From Poecilobothrus nobilitatus (Eukaryota > Arthropoda > Insecta > Diptera > Dolichopodidae), in the NCBI GenBank assembly GCA_947095535.1, contig OX352773.1, forward strand, positions 262,097,590 through 262,161,589: a DNA stretch of 64,000 bases. The letters run 5' to 3'. Below, piece after piece: positions 22,562-35,300 of this stretch (positions within the stretch are counted from its first letter, which is position 1; each line of letters begins with the position of its first letter). A program made the translations under genes and the position numbers. The notes under the pieces are model-generated. The model did not search any database. It saw only the letters and a list, made by a program, of their open reading frames with translations, and had not been told where the DNA came from.

Positions 22562-24340
22562 CGAGGAAGAGTGCAGTAGAGTAGACTGTGTCAACTCTGG
22601 GATACCCGTATGAACGTAATATATCCTGTTTCAATAAAACTTGATCATCTTTTAAAAACATTCAGAGTTTTAGTACCGAACTACAGAGATATATTTATGT
22701 AAATTGTGGAGTTGTATGATAGCTACCCGAATCTATTGCGCCTAGCTTCATTAAGTTCCAAGAAATGCAAAAAGCCTGAACCGGCTGCTTTAGACCATTC
22801 AAATTTTACAGACACTTTTTCACTAAATTTCAGATAGCTAGCTTCAATAGACACTGAGTTATTTTCATTTAAAAAGAGAAGTTGTATGGCAACTATCCGA
22901 ACCTGTCATATCATCACAACAAAATTTTACAGAAGTTGTTGCCATAAAACTCGATCATCATTAGCTAAATTTCAGATACCTAGATTGAATAGACACTGGG
23001 TTATTTCCATTTAAAGAAAGAAGTTGTATGGCAGCTACTCGAACGTGGCGGCCGAAATGCTGGAGTTAAATAGCAAAACTAACAATTTTGTAAAAGTGAC
23101 GTAAAAAAAATTTCAGCCTCCTAGCTCCTCTATTTTTTGAGTTATAGTGCGGACGGACACTGAGTTCTTTCATTTAAAAAGAGATTTTGTATGGCAGCTA
23201 CCCGAACCCGTCACACCACCACAACCAAATTTTGTAGAAGTTGTTGCCATAAAACTTGATCATCATTCGCAAAATTGCAGATACCTAGATTGAACAGACA
23301 CTGGGTTATTTCCATTTAAAGAAAGACGTTGTATGGCAGCTACTCGAACCCGGCGGCCGAAATTGCTGGAGTTAAATAGCAAAACTAACAATTTTACAAA
23401 AGTAACGTAAAAAAATTTTCAGCCTCCTAGCTCCTCTATTTTTTGAGTTATAGTGCGGACGGACACTGAGTTCTTTCATTTAAAAAGAGATTTTGTATGG
23501 CAGCCACCCGAACCCGTCACACCACCACAACCAAATTTTGTAGAAGTTGTTGCCATAAAACTTGATCATCATTCGCAAAATTGCAGATACCTAGATTGAA
23601 CAGACACTGGGTTATTTCTATTTAAAGAAAGACGTTGTATGGCAGCTACCCGAACCCGGGGACAGAAAATGCTGGAGTTAAATAGCAAAACTAACAATTT
23701 TGCAAAAGTGACGTAAAAAAATTTTCAGCCTCCTAGCTCCTCTATTTTTTGAGTTATCGTGCGGACGGACACTGAGTTCTTTTCATTTAAAAAGAGATTT
23801 TGTATGGCAGCTACCCGAACCCGTCGCACCAGCACAACCAAATTTTGTAGAAGTTGTTGCCCTAAAACTTGATCATCATTTGCAAGATTTCAGACGACTA
23901 GCTTTATTAACTTACAAGAGGTGCAAGAAGCCTGAACCGGCTGTTCTAGGCCAAACAAATTTTACAGAAGTTGTTGCCATAAAACTTGATCATCATTTGC
24001 AAAATTTCAGAAACCTAAATTGAATAGATACTGAGTTATTTCTATATAAAGATAGAAGTTGTATGGCAGCTACTCGAACCCGCCGACCGAAAATGTTGGA
24101 TTTAAATAGCAAAACTAACAATTTTGCAAAAGTGACGTAAAAAAAATTTCAGCCCCCTAGCTCCTTTATTTTTTGAGTTATCGTGCGGACGGACGGACGG
24201 ACGTATATGGCTTAATCGACTCAGAATTCGATTCTGAGCCGATCCATAGCTTTGACACTATATCTAGCTCGACTCCTTTAAGGTGTCACAAACGTAATGG
24301 CAAATTTATTATACCCTTGAACATAGTTCATACGGGTATA
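22562..24340 (-). mobile_element. Family R element R1 with 306-bp internal tandem repeats
   Basis: A non-autonomous repeat inserted in a LINE. In its own direction (minus strand) it starts TATACCCGTATGAAC near 24340 and ends in CAACTCT..., then CTTCCTCG, at 22562. It carries a GTCCGTCCGTCCGTCC tract near 24186-24203, as other copies do. Four tandem units are marked by GGACGGACAC (or GGACGGACGG) at about 23151, 23457, 23763 and 24187: periods of 306, 306 and 424, the last including about 118 extra bases. Each unit contains GTATGGCAGCTACCCGAACC. No ORF of its own. Class unresolved. Confidence 0.75.
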
Positions 24341-25084
24341 AAAATGTTGGCGTGATGCAAAGCAGTCCATTCTGGTGTTTATTATTAGTAAATTATTTAA
24401 GTGTTTATTTTAGTAAGTACAATATCAAATCTCAGTCTGAATGGAAGTCACTTTAAGTATGCAGATATGATTTTGTCATAATATATGGTGAGAATAAATC
24501 GAAATATTGGAAACTAAAATAAACCAAGATATAAATAACAATTCATAATTAGTTGTCACTGCATAAGTTAATAGTCAATAAGAACAAAACTAAATTTATG
24601 GTCATATATACATATATAGAAAGCAAATGAAAATTTATATATTTTCTATAATAGCTATCAGATTTAAAAAATCAACCAATCTACGTATTGTTGTCGAAAA
24701 AAATGTAAATTTGAATTTTCATGTGCATGGACTAATTCAGGAAACTCGAAAAATAACTGGAATATTTGGGACAATTGGAAAGTGGATTTCACTAAAATTA
24801 AAATGAACTATCTTTTATTAGTCTATTTAACGGTGAAATTTCGTAAGGTTTGACCATCTGGGAAAATATATATGACAAAAATTTAAATAAATAAAAATTC
24901 GTTATCCTGAGCCGTAGAAAATCGACTAATCGAATTCATCAGCTCACTTAACAGTAACACTAAAAAAGGAAACAATATAAATTTAACTTAAATCTTACAA
25001 GTGCATAACATATGATTCTAAAATTTTTCTCATTTCATATTTGTTCACATAACGAAACTATTAAAATTCAATAAGATCGACCGG
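24341..25084 (+). pseudogene. LINE reverse transcriptase relic, 3' fragment
   Basis: Continues the LINE beyond the inserted family R element. 24346-24375 resembles the GVPQGS..GPLLF motif in decayed form (GVMQSSPFWCLLL). 24440-24475 reads NLSLNGSHFKYADM, a degraded YADD catalytic box. 24690-24880 reads NFNFHVHGLIQEIRKITGIF and then GKWISLKIKMN, matching the thumb domain (LNF..HI..L.KK.RK.TGIF..L....S....). Several frameshifts and stops. It ends at a second, oppositely oriented family R copy at about 25085. Confidence 0.75.
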
Positions 25085-25408
25085 TTGTTTCGAGTAGCTG
25101 CCATACAACTTCTCTTTTCTTATATGAAAATAATTTAGGGTATATTAAAGATTAGTATCTGCAATTTTGCGAAAAGCCATTTACTCTTATGAAAACGACT
25201 TTCAAAAAATCTTTCGACGTCAAAAAATTTTGTTGATATAAAGCAGATTTGGATAGCTGTTATACATCTCCAAAGTTTACATAAATATATCTTGGTTCTT
25301 AATGAGTTACAAATCTGACTTGTAAAAAATGATCAAAAATGATGGTAACAGTATAAATTATGGTCGTACGGATATCCTAAAGTTGACAGTTTGATACAGT
25401 CTTCCTCG
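25085..25408 (+). mobile_element. Family R element R2, truncated
   Basis: Begins inside the repeat unit (GTTTCGAGTAGCTGCCATAC, the complement of the R1 unit) and ends GATATCCTAAAGTTGACAG... followed by CTTCCTCG at 25408. It keeps the 3' half of the element only. Orientation is opposite to R1, 750 bases away in the same LINE. Confidence 0.7.
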
Positions 25409-25600
25409 TTTTTTTTTATATTTTTTTTTTGTAACTCTAATCTTTATTATTGGTAACTTGCACTAAAGTTGTCATTGTTTTTTTATATTATTATATTTTT
25501 TTGAATTACTTTTATTATATATAGACCCCCTAAGGCCTAAGCCATTAAACTCTATCGGAAAACTCTAGTTTTAAATAAATAAATAATTAAATAAAATAAA
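25409..25600 (+). mobile_element. Probable LINE 3' end with TAAATAAATAAA tail
   Basis: After the second family R insertion the sequence runs through GACCCCCTAAGGCCTAAGCC near 25525 and ends in a TAAATAAATAAATAATTAAA tail at about 25573-25595. Simple (TAAA)n tails are usual for CR1/jockey-like LINEs. Assigning it to the same LINE copy is inference from position and orientation. Confidence 0.5.
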
Positions 25601-26299
25601 CTGATATAATTTTATAAATATTTATATAAAAAGTCTTTAATTCATTTTAACAGCCAAACACAATAAGTTGAGATAAAATTTAGAACACTGGAATGAAATT
25701 AAAGTAAGTTCGTAAGAAAATTTTCATTTATTTATTCCACTGTCCATTTTACTGAATTGAAATTAAATTTACTATCTTAAATTCATTTTAAAAACTGATT
25801 TCCATAGAAAAATTCAAATATATTATTGTTATTTTATTTTCATAACATTTATTTTAAATAAATATTTTTAAAAACTTAATTATCAATTCTATGCTAAATT
25901 CTAGTTAAATTCTCTCTATATAACATTATTTTAAATGTCGATTCATTAAAATATGTAGGTACTAATAAAATTTTAAATTTCTAAAATTATCTTAAATATG
26001 AAAAAGTAGAACTATGTATTTTGATTGAAAGTAATTCTTTTATTATTAAAAAAAATTTTTGAAAAACAAATTAATTTGATTGATTATAAATAAAATTTTA
26101 GCTACAAATAAATACACGTAATTATTTAAAATATTTTATAAAATACTTCTAGATCGCACTTAAAAACAATTTATTTGAAATTCATCCTTTTCGAATTGGA
26201 TTCCAAATGTTCCAAATGTGTCTATTCAAAAATCATGTTTTGAACTTTTTCCAATTTATTGCAATTTTTTTTTAAATAATAAAATTTTTATAAATACCC

Positions 26300-26500
26300 A
26301 TTTCTTTTAATTCTTGTTAAAGATAATAGATGGCGCACAAATAAAATTAATTGTGTTTTATAGTCTATAGCTATTGCATATCCGGCTGAGTGAAAATAAC
26401 ATTTTAGTGCAATTAATGATTTCAGACACTGACGTTTAGTCAATTATGAACAACAAATAAATTTGTGGAGGCCCTATACTCCTTATAGGAATTGAAAAGG
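26300..26500 (-). repeat. Dispersed repeat, copy 2, inverted
   Basis: Complement of the 20200-20360 repeat: TAATTCTTGTTAAAGATAAT, AGATGGCGCACAAATAAAAT and CTCCTTATAGGAATTG appear in inverse order. Confidence 0.55.
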
Positions 26501-26629
26501 GAAAAAAATATGAAAAAACTAATCATTTTAAATCGTCAAAATTATTAGCTAAGCCTTAAAATATCAATGGCAAATAAAATTTGCATTCAGATTTTTCTTA
26601 CAGCACATTTATAAAAAAAATTTTTAAAA

Positions 26630-27420
26630 AAATTTGCTATAAGTTTTACTCTGTCGAACCGTTCTTCTGCTTACAAAACTTCTACAACGTTTAAAATGGT
26701 GCAATAAAATTTGAACCCTAGATAGATCTCATTTAAAAAATAATACTATGGAATAACTTTTTTACAGACCTAAAGTTCCTGAAAATTAGAAAAAATCTCA
26801 ATTTTCAAATGTTTATATCTTAGTTCCGGTAAAAATTTTTTTAATCTGAAAACGTCACACGACAGAAATTTTTTTTAAGTTTTATAAAATAATATAAAAA
26901 ATATATTGTCAACTAGGTTTTTTGCCATTTCTCCTAGGTTTAATCATATTATAAAATATTTACAAACATTTGGCCACTTAATAAGTACTTAAAAATATTA
27001 AAGTTGAGAAGCAGTGACTGTAACACTTACCGAAATCTAGTTTTAAGTGATATGTAAAAATATAAATTAAGGCAATAAAGGTAAAATAAATAAATAAAAA
27101 AAAAAATAATTTAGTATTTCAATTTAACGTTACAGGAAAGCAATGCTTTACAAGATTTTGGTTCCCAGGAAAACTTATAGTCAAACTCTTGAAATTGTAA
27201 GAGAAAGAAGATCTTAGAGAAATAATATAAGTTATCTCAGAAAAAAGAATTGTATTTCCCCCTATTTAAAACCTATTGACGGTCAAAAATTGAAAATTCC
27301 TTTTTTTAGACATCTATAAAACTTGGATATTGTAAGATAAAAATTAAAGCTACATTATTATATCTTTTCATACGTGTTAACGGCTTTTTCCATTTAAAAT
27401 CAATTTAAAACGTTTTGAAT
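26630..27420 (+). mobile_element. Family B repeat, copy 2, diverged
   Basis: TTTTACTCTGTCGAACCGTT and TTACAAAACTTCTACAACGT correspond to the family B start, and later CAATTTAACGTTACAGGAAA and ACATCTATAAAACTTGGATA to its modules. It is interrupted by about 130 bases of unrelated A+T-rich sequence around 26930-27110. Its right end is unclear. Confidence 0.5.
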
Positions 27421-27467
27421 TACTATTTACATCATAGGGTTTGCTACATTATCTTTTACGTCAAAAG

Positions 27468-27790
27468 CTAATGCGACAAAATCTTTTTTCCAAAATCTAC
27501 TAGGACAAAATCTAGCATGTAATTCAGAATGTCACATATTCTTATATGTCAGAAAAATTATATCTTATATTCTGGAACATTTGAGTCCAACTCTAAAATC
27601 CTCCTTATTTATTTGTTTATACATACTTTAAAAACAAAGACACAATCTATTCCTTTAAAAATATTTTGCAAGATTTTGTCCGTGAATGAATTTGTAATGT
27701 AAGATTTTAGAAAGATAGATTTTCTAATGCAAGATAAAAACAAAAGCAAGATTTTGTTGCAGGTTGATTTTGGTGTGCAGGATTGTGACT
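27468..27790. repeat. Possible inverted-repeat element
   Basis: GCGACAAAATCTT near 27470 (and GGACAAAATCTAG near 27511) faces CAAGATTTTGTCCG near 27668 and GCAAGATTTTGTTGC near 27747. This is a short, decayed terminal-inverted-repeat pattern; it may be chance in such A+T-rich DNA. Confidence 0.3.
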
Positions 27791-29234
27791 CGCTCCCACA
27801 TCATAATGCAACATATTACATTGAGAAGCTATTAAACAGTTGTCCATAAGTTCATCCGTTATTCAAAAACAACTGCAAATTATATTCCTATTCCAAAAAA
27901 AAAAAAAAAACATTTTCGGTCCTTTAGCAAACATTAATTCATTGATATTATATAAATTAAATAATATGAAATATTACAATCCTTGACACATTTTTTATTT
28001 AACCATCGTTAAGACAATACCTATACCTAAATACTATGCTGAATTGAGTACATTAGAAGAGAAGAACTAATTAAAACTAGATATTTACAAATATTTATTA
28101 CACATATCAAAGAAACGTTTTTTCCTTCTTTTAATTAAATTTAATATTGTCCATCTATTGGGAACTGTTGTGCACTTTCAACTAGAGAAAAACTTAATCA
28201 AATTCAAAAGAATCATTCCAAATGTGATTTAAAAGGTGATATATTATATAAATAGATTTTTAATTTAACTTAACTTTATTTAAACATTGTGAAACCATTT
28301 TTCAATTTGTTTACTCAAAAAATAAAATCTATTTTCACAATTGAACTCAATTTCAGACACTTTACCCCAACATATAAATAAATTGTTACATTAGATTCAT
28401 TAATAACATTTTTCATCGAATTTACAAAAAGAAAATTAATTTTTCTTTTTTAAAAAAAATTTCTATTAAGTTTTCTACGCAATTTATTATTATTTTCTAA
28501 CTGTACATTTAAAAAAATCAGTGAAAAGTATAAAATTGAAAAATTATTAAATTAACAGGAAAAAGAAAAAGCAAAAGCTATAGTACAATTGACAATTAAC
28601 AAAATAAAAACAATATGCATTCATTTTGATATATACATACATACTTATACTCGTATATATAAATATATATATCATATGCTTTTTGTATTATCCTGATTTT
28701 AATCACTCTATATCCTGATATCCATTCGTGGCAACTAAATTTATTTATACACAATGTCGTATTTACTTGAAAATACCAACAAATAAAAAATTAAAACATG
28801 ATACACAAATGAAAAATTTCAATTTTTAAACATTGGGATTATTTGACAATCAATTAAAAACAAACCCCTTTTCTGAATGCATTACCAACAATATTAAATG
28901 TTGATAAAGGTAGAAAAATGTCAAGTTGTGCGGAATTTTTATACCATTACGTTAAAAATTAAAAATACTGAACAAAAAAATAATTTTTATTAAAATTGAA
29001 TGTACATAAAACGAAATGTACATAATATATACTTCAATATAGAGAAATAGATGTATGTTTGTATATGTGGCACCATAATTTTAAAAAGCCTGGAGAAATC
29101 CCATTTAAATTTTTGCATACATATAATCACTTTCGAAAAATACTGGAGCTGTACAACATCCGTAGTATAACTAAGATTCGTTATGATAGGTTTCAGAATT
29201 CGTTCAAATTTTTGTTTCTTTTAATATGTACTAA

Positions 29235-29430
29235 GGGGTCTCGGTGACCTAGTGGTTAAGATCATATACAATTTGCTGTAAACATACCGAGGGAGTGTGG
29301 GTTCGAATCCCACACACGTCGTAAGAGTTATTCGACCTTACGACATTTACAGCCACGTCTGAACAGGGAAGGTTGTGTAATTTCATGTCCACATTTATGT
29401 GGCAGAGAAATGAATTAAAAAAAAAAAAAT
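29235..29430 (+). mobile_element. tRNA-derived SINE family 1, full-length copy
   Basis: A tRNA-like head GGTCTCGGTGACCTAGTGGT (A box) ... GTGGGTTCGAATCCCACAC (B box, exact GGTTCGAATCC), then a body CGTAAGAGTTATTCGACCTT ... ACATTTATGTGGCAGAGAAA and a 3' A-run of about 13. Four other copies lie in the window, all on the minus strand. Confidence 0.85.
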
Positions 29431-31637
29431 ATGTGCTAAAGAGAATTTCTGAAGATTAAGTACTCTCTATTTGTTATTCAATTTCCAATGAGATTTTTTA
29501 TTTGCTTTCTAGATCAAAATCAATAAATCACACCAACAGTATATTAAGTACTGCAAGAATAGGAGATAATCTGTGCCAAAAAAAATGACAGCTATTTTAA
29601 TAAATTCTCATTCATTTCATCAATCCATATCGAAATTCATGAAAGATGCTTTGTAAACAATATTAATTTTTCACAAGCCTTTTAAAAGAAATACGGTTAT
29701 GTATAATAACTAGAAAATATATAGTTTTCGAAGCTATTAAGATCCAACGTCTATTATGTTTCAAGATCCATCTAAAATATTTTAAAACCTAAACAAAAAT
29801 TCATCAATTTTCTAAAATGCAAATTGTAGGCTTTAAAAAATTTCTTACCAAATAAAAACCTTAAGTACCTATTTAAAAGTAAAATCAAAATATTACACAG
29901 TATTACCATACTCTGATTATCAAAATATTACATAATATTACCATACTCTGTATACATAGGAAAATTTAAAAACATTTACTGCATATCGGATAATAATATA
30001 AGTAAATAGTAATTGTCACGTGGCATTTGTATAAAATAAATTTTAAAACCAGTAGATTTAGTACGAAAATAATCGGAATAAAAAAAATTTATGGTAAATT
30101 TATATAAAGGATAAAATGTATTTAATCGCAATATACCTTTATTTTGTATTTTCAAATTCGCATTTTGTTGCAAGTTATTTACAGAATTAAATTAAAAATT
30201 GATTAAATTAAAAATAATTAAAATTTATACGGGAATATTTGTCCCGTTATTCGTGAATTAAAAACTATTGGTAATAATGATTATGGATGGAAATAAATTT
30301 TAAAGATTTTAATGTGTAATACTTGGTAACTTGCTTATTAAGTAGAAATACAAAGCAGAGAAAAAAAAATTATCTAGTAAACAGTAAGACAGCTAAAGCT
30401 AAGCTATCATATTTTATTTAGCTTTTCTGGATTATCTATAGAAATTACAATTTTAACTACGGGCTATCAATATTAAATTTGATTGATGATCTGTGTTGTT
30501 ACAACTAATCTTCGAAGAGTATAAAAAAAGTAACATTTTTAAAGGATATTCATATTATATATTCTTTCTAACATAAGTATTTAATGAACATTTTCTATCA
30601 ATAAGACCTAACAGTAATACATCAGTTTTTTTTTTATATTTGAAAAAGCAAAAATAATATTACTATTAATATTTATATTTATATTTTAGTGAGTTTTTAG
30701 TGAGTGAGATTTTTAATGAGTCGTTTTATTTATCAAACAACTTAAAAAGAGCTAAAAGAATTTTTCAATTTTAAAAAAGAAAGAAAGAGATCGGCTTTCA
30801 GTTTATGTACTTATGTGAACAGAGTGTCATTAAAGAAACGATTCAAATAAAGAAAAGATAAACAAAACTTTGAAAAATAAACAATCAGAATTTTAGAGTT
30901 CACCACTTTGCAGTTGACAAATCAACATATTTGCGAAATAATGATTATTTACTTATATAAAAATCACAATTTTTAAGCAGTTGGAAATAATTTCATTTTA
31001 AGGAAGAAAGGTTCGATATAATCTTGAGATATTATCTCATATGAAAATATAACAGAAATAGCTGGTTTATGAAATTATCAATTATCTCAATTAGGATTAT
31101 ATAGTTTCAATCTCGCACTATCCCTGAAACCATACTTTCAACTATTACCCCCTTTCTTGTATATTGTGTGGAAAAAATTACATTGTGTGAAAAATCAAAC
31201 TAAACTTCAAAATATTGATTTTAAAAGTCATAGAAATATTGCTTTGCTTAATTACACCTAATAGGGTAAAAAATCGATTCAGTATACTTCTTAAAAGTAG
31301 TAAATAAGAACAAAAAAAAAAAACATTTAATGAATGAAAAGGTGAATTTGTTATCTTTTTATATATATACGGTTTTACTATTTTACTATTTTATATGTAT
31401 ATGTTATTTATCACTTGCAGTACACATTTAAAAATTGAATTTGTGCATGCATAGCGTGTATATCACAATTAAATAACAACAAAATAAAAATAAAAATTAA
31501 TTAGAAAAGTTAAAAATAAAAATTTAATTATTTTTATATAATTATTTTTACACCTACACATATACATAACGTATATATATATATATATATATAGATACGT
31601 TAATACGATATAATATATATAAATATTTTTTACTTAC

Positions 31638-32335
31638 CTTGCTACTAATGACATCGATACAGGAAAAACTTGCATTTTTCTACCACCAACTAAATAATCT
31701 AATGCTTCAGAACCACGACGTTGTTCAATGACATTTATACCACCACTACCATCACCTTTTAATTTTTTTTTTTGTTTATTTTTTTCAACAAATCCAAAAT
31801 AAATTCCAATCACAGCACAAACAATTAACATAATAATAAAGACAAGATAATCAGCCCAACTGAATAATTGTAGGGATGAGCTTAAATCATTGACATTTAA
31901 TTTATTCGCTCCGGTAGTTGTTGATATTACTGTTGCTTCTGATATTGTTGGTAATAATGATGATGATGATGATGACAATGATGATGTTAATGTTATAGTT
32001 GACATTGATGATAAATCTGTTGCTTCATTATTATTATTATTATTATTTAAAATTGTTGATTCTATTAATGTGTTTGTTGTTGTGGTTGTAATTGTATTAA
32101 AAATTTTTGAAGTTGTTGTTTGTATCGATGGTATTTTTATTGTTTCTTCACCTCTTAATTCATCTACTAAATTACCTTTATTATTGATTGTTCCTGAAAT
32201 CGCTGATAAACTTGATGTTATTATATTTAATGGTGTTGTCAATAATTCATCTGATTGTATTGGTGTAGATTGTGATAATACGACATTATTATGTTGTATA
32301 GATTCAGCCAATGTATCAGGAGTTAATACTTCCAT
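31638..32335 (-). CDS. SLC5-family sodium/solute symporter, exon 1 (N-terminus)
   Basis: First coding exon of a sodium-coupled solute transporter, an integral plasma-membrane protein. The start ATG at 32335 has a good insect context (AACAAAATGG). The exon encodes 232 codons plus two bases (AG) and ends at a strong donor, AG|GTAAGT. Residues 1-158 are a Ser/Thr/Asn-rich low-complexity extension with a Thr run (about 83-87), an Asn run (97-103) and a Ser run (121-126). About 161-182 (WADYLVFIIMLIVCAVIGIY) is the first membrane segment. A Lys-rich loop follows, then DYLVGGRKMQVFPVSMSLVA, which matches the family's conserved GGR..G.FPVAMSL.AS region at the start of TM2. The extension is much longer than the short N-terminus usual in SLC5 proteins. 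The substrate cannot be told from this part; SMVT/SMCT-like (vitamin or monocarboxylate) is likeliest. A 5' untranslated exon may lie further upstream. Confidence 0.93.
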
Positions 32336-35300
32336 TTTGTTATTGTTTTTTTTTTTTTTTTTTTGTTTTTAAATAATTGTGACGATTATTGACCGGACTA
32401 TAAAATGAGTTTATTAACCAAAAGGGTTGAAATTCAAATATATTTATTATAGATATTGATGTTGTTGTTGATGTTAATGTTGTTGTTTTTAAATTGGTTA
32501 TGTTTTTTTTTTTTTTTGTTTTAAAAAATATATTTAATTTGATTAGAAAATTCACCACCAAGTTTTTTTTTATTTAACTTTTAATAATACAGTAAAGAAA
32601 AAGGTTAAATCCTGTTAAAATGAATTTCGTTAACCATAGAATTAGAAGTTAAAGAGAAAAAAAAATATTATTATGGTTTTTTTTTTTTTATCACAACCTT
32701 CGCATTTGTTTTATTTTTTTTTCTTTTTTTTTTTTTACACCTTCACAGTTCTTTTCTTTTATAATTTTACTTAATTAATATGTAATTATTTTCTATGAAT
32801 CAGTTTTTTTTTTTTACATTTTTTTTTTGTTTATATTTTATTCAATTAAATCATTTAGAGTGAATGAACATTAATTTGTTAAATTTATATTAAATGGAAA
32901 AAAACAAAAAATTAATTAAAAATGAATTTTTTTTTTTTTAAGACATTTTTACGAGCAAAAAAAAAAACAATTCTTTATATTTTTTCAGTGTAATTTCAAA
33001 TAAGACGCAATTGCATCACTAATGATTTTCTTTTAAATCCCAGTATCAAAACAGAGAAATTGAAATAAAATTTAAATGAATGAAAAAAAAAAATATAAGT
33101 ATGTACATAATATTATATATATAGAATAGAAGGTATTTTAATTTACGATCATCTTTTTAAAAAAAATTTAAAACAATATTAATATGTATTTAGAAAAAAT
33201 AGCAATAAATTCGAAACTATTAAAAAAAAGGTTGCAGCTAAATATCTGCGCATTTCTTTGAATCGTTAAAGCAAATTTAGATTATAATTATTAAGCATAA
33301 GTTAAAAAGAAAATTGATCATTCGGTAAATTATAACTATTTAGTCATAATTTATTTAATTTGCTAATGTAAATAAAGACTAAATTCTTATTAAACTATCC
33401 TAAATTACTGTTAATGATATTAAATGAAATCTAAAAACTAAAAATCTATTAAAAAATAAAAAAAAAATTGATAGAGTTGCCATTGTAGTGGTTTTATCAC
33501 TAATGGCCGTGACGTTTTCACGATTTCCGATAGTTTTTTGATCTATAAATTTTTTCTTTTTGAACTAGGTACTTTTTTGTATCTTCACATTTTTATTGAA
33601 AAATATCTTTGTTTTCTTTGAAATATTGCATCAATAAATAATAATATTGAATTTCGATACTATTGTCCTGACGAAGACTTATTAGAAATAATTAATTTAG
33701 GCAATCATATTAAGTATACGTATAAATGTTGACCAATTGAAATGTATAGACAATGTTTTTTAAGTGAGGAGTATAAGAGTATTTAGGCTAATTTGGACAG
33801 ATTATTTTTGATTCTAAAAATAACAGTAATCATTTTTTAATTATTCTACTTAACTTATGGATTGGTTATATTCGATCTTCTTCAGGAGTAATAATTTTTT
33901 ATTTTTTAGATTACTTTAGAAAAAAAATCATTACTCCTCAAAAAGTTGAAAAATAATCAATTTTTTAAATCAAACTAAAAGTTTAAAGTTTAAGAGTCTA
34001 AGAGTCAGTCTAAGAATATCACCACTCAAAAAAATATTGAATAATATTAATAACGTGCGATTAATAAGATACAACACAAATAGAAGTAATAATCCAAATA
34101 AAATACTACAAATTTATATTTTGTGTAGTAACATTATTTATAAATCAATTATTTTTTCGATGTTTGAAAAATAAAGTTGTATTATTTTAATTTATTTATT
34201 CATTAATTCATTATTGATAGAAAATGCTACTAATAAAGAATAAAAAAAGATTATTTTATTTAATAAACAAAATAATGAAATAAAATTTAATTGTAAACTG
34301 ATTGAAATATAAAATCATAATGAAATATATAAGAATTGCATCAGAATTTTATCAGAATTTTTTTTAATCAAAAACTGAAATGGGAAGAAATGAAACATAT
34401 GTCATTGGAAGAATTTTGTTTCATTATGGAATCAGTTGTTCAGGAAAATAACATCCAATCCGGAAAATCATGAAGTAGATTTTTTTTTTTTTAATATTTA
34501 ACTTAAAATTTAAAAATTCGTAACTTAATTTATTCTTTACAAATTATTTAATTATTAAATCAACACTTTTGTTAAATTTTATATGTCATTGTTGGGAAAA
34601 AATTAAAAATTAACATTTGTCGGAAGCAATTCAATGAAAGCTATAACTGGCGCCTTAGCGATATTTAGCTTTAACCGACCTTTTTTAATTCTAGATCGAT
34701 TTTGGATCTTGGAACACTGTAACTGAATAATTTCTAGCAACCCTGCCTATTAGTTAAATTGGCATTAAGGGTATTAATTTATTGTTATTTATTGTTATTA
34801 TTAGAATTTATTAATTTATTGAAAATTGAAATAAAATTAGATTCATATACTAGGGGCCTTGTAGCTGGTGTGTAAGTATATTTTACCGTGACATCTAAAT
34901 TACAAAAAATTTGTATGGGATGCAAAATTTCTTGATTCCAAAAGAAAACAAAAAAAAATCATGATTCTAAACATACATAATATGTATATATGTTATATTA
35001 TGTTAATGCAGATTTTGTAATAGAAAAATCGTATCCAATTTGTATTTGTATTCAAAACTTAGCGGAATGTCATAATACGTAGTATGTGGTTGAAAACTAG
35101 TAAATTGTAATTATAGATTTTAAATATATAAAAAAATATGAAGAGATAATTCAATATTCTAAAAGATCACTTGCTTCAAAAATTTTAAAGAAAAAATTTC
35201 TTTTTTAAATCAATCAGTTAACTATCTAAAAGGGAAAATAACACATTGACTTAAAGAAAGAAATAATCAATTTTCTATTAAAAAATACTTAATAAGAAAA

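Larger units (their letters stand above)
7186..31637 (-). other. SLC5 intron 1 (about 24.5 kb), transposon-rich
   Basis: The interval between the exon 1 donor (GTAAGT) and the exon 2 acceptor (TATAG). Its recognisable contents are listed separately: LINE 3' ends, family B copies, tRNA-derived SINEs, a mariner with a nested LINE fragment, a LINE relic with nested family R elements, and a candidate 60-bp exon-like segment. The stretches 9101-9750, 10772-12700, 12763-14812, 16763-17418, 17571-19318, 19492-20195, 21340-22340, 25600-26300, 27800-29230 and 29430-31637 are A+T-rich sequence with homopolymer tracts and no gene or element I can name. Confidence 0.85.

Noticed and set aside
23100..24200. 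CRISPR-like or satellite array, from the regular spacing
   Set aside because: The whole 306-bp unit is repeated with no unique spacers, and it lies within a transposable element of an insect genome.
29235..29310. tRNA gene, from the good A and B boxes
   Set aside because: The spacing and arms do not fold as a complete tRNA, and the sequence continues into a SINE body with an A-tail; four more copies share that body.
31890..32372. 160-codon plus-strand frame rich in Val, Asp and Leu
   Set aside because: It is the antisense shadow of SLC5 exon 1; its runs mirror the Asn, Ser and Thr codon repeats on the true strand.
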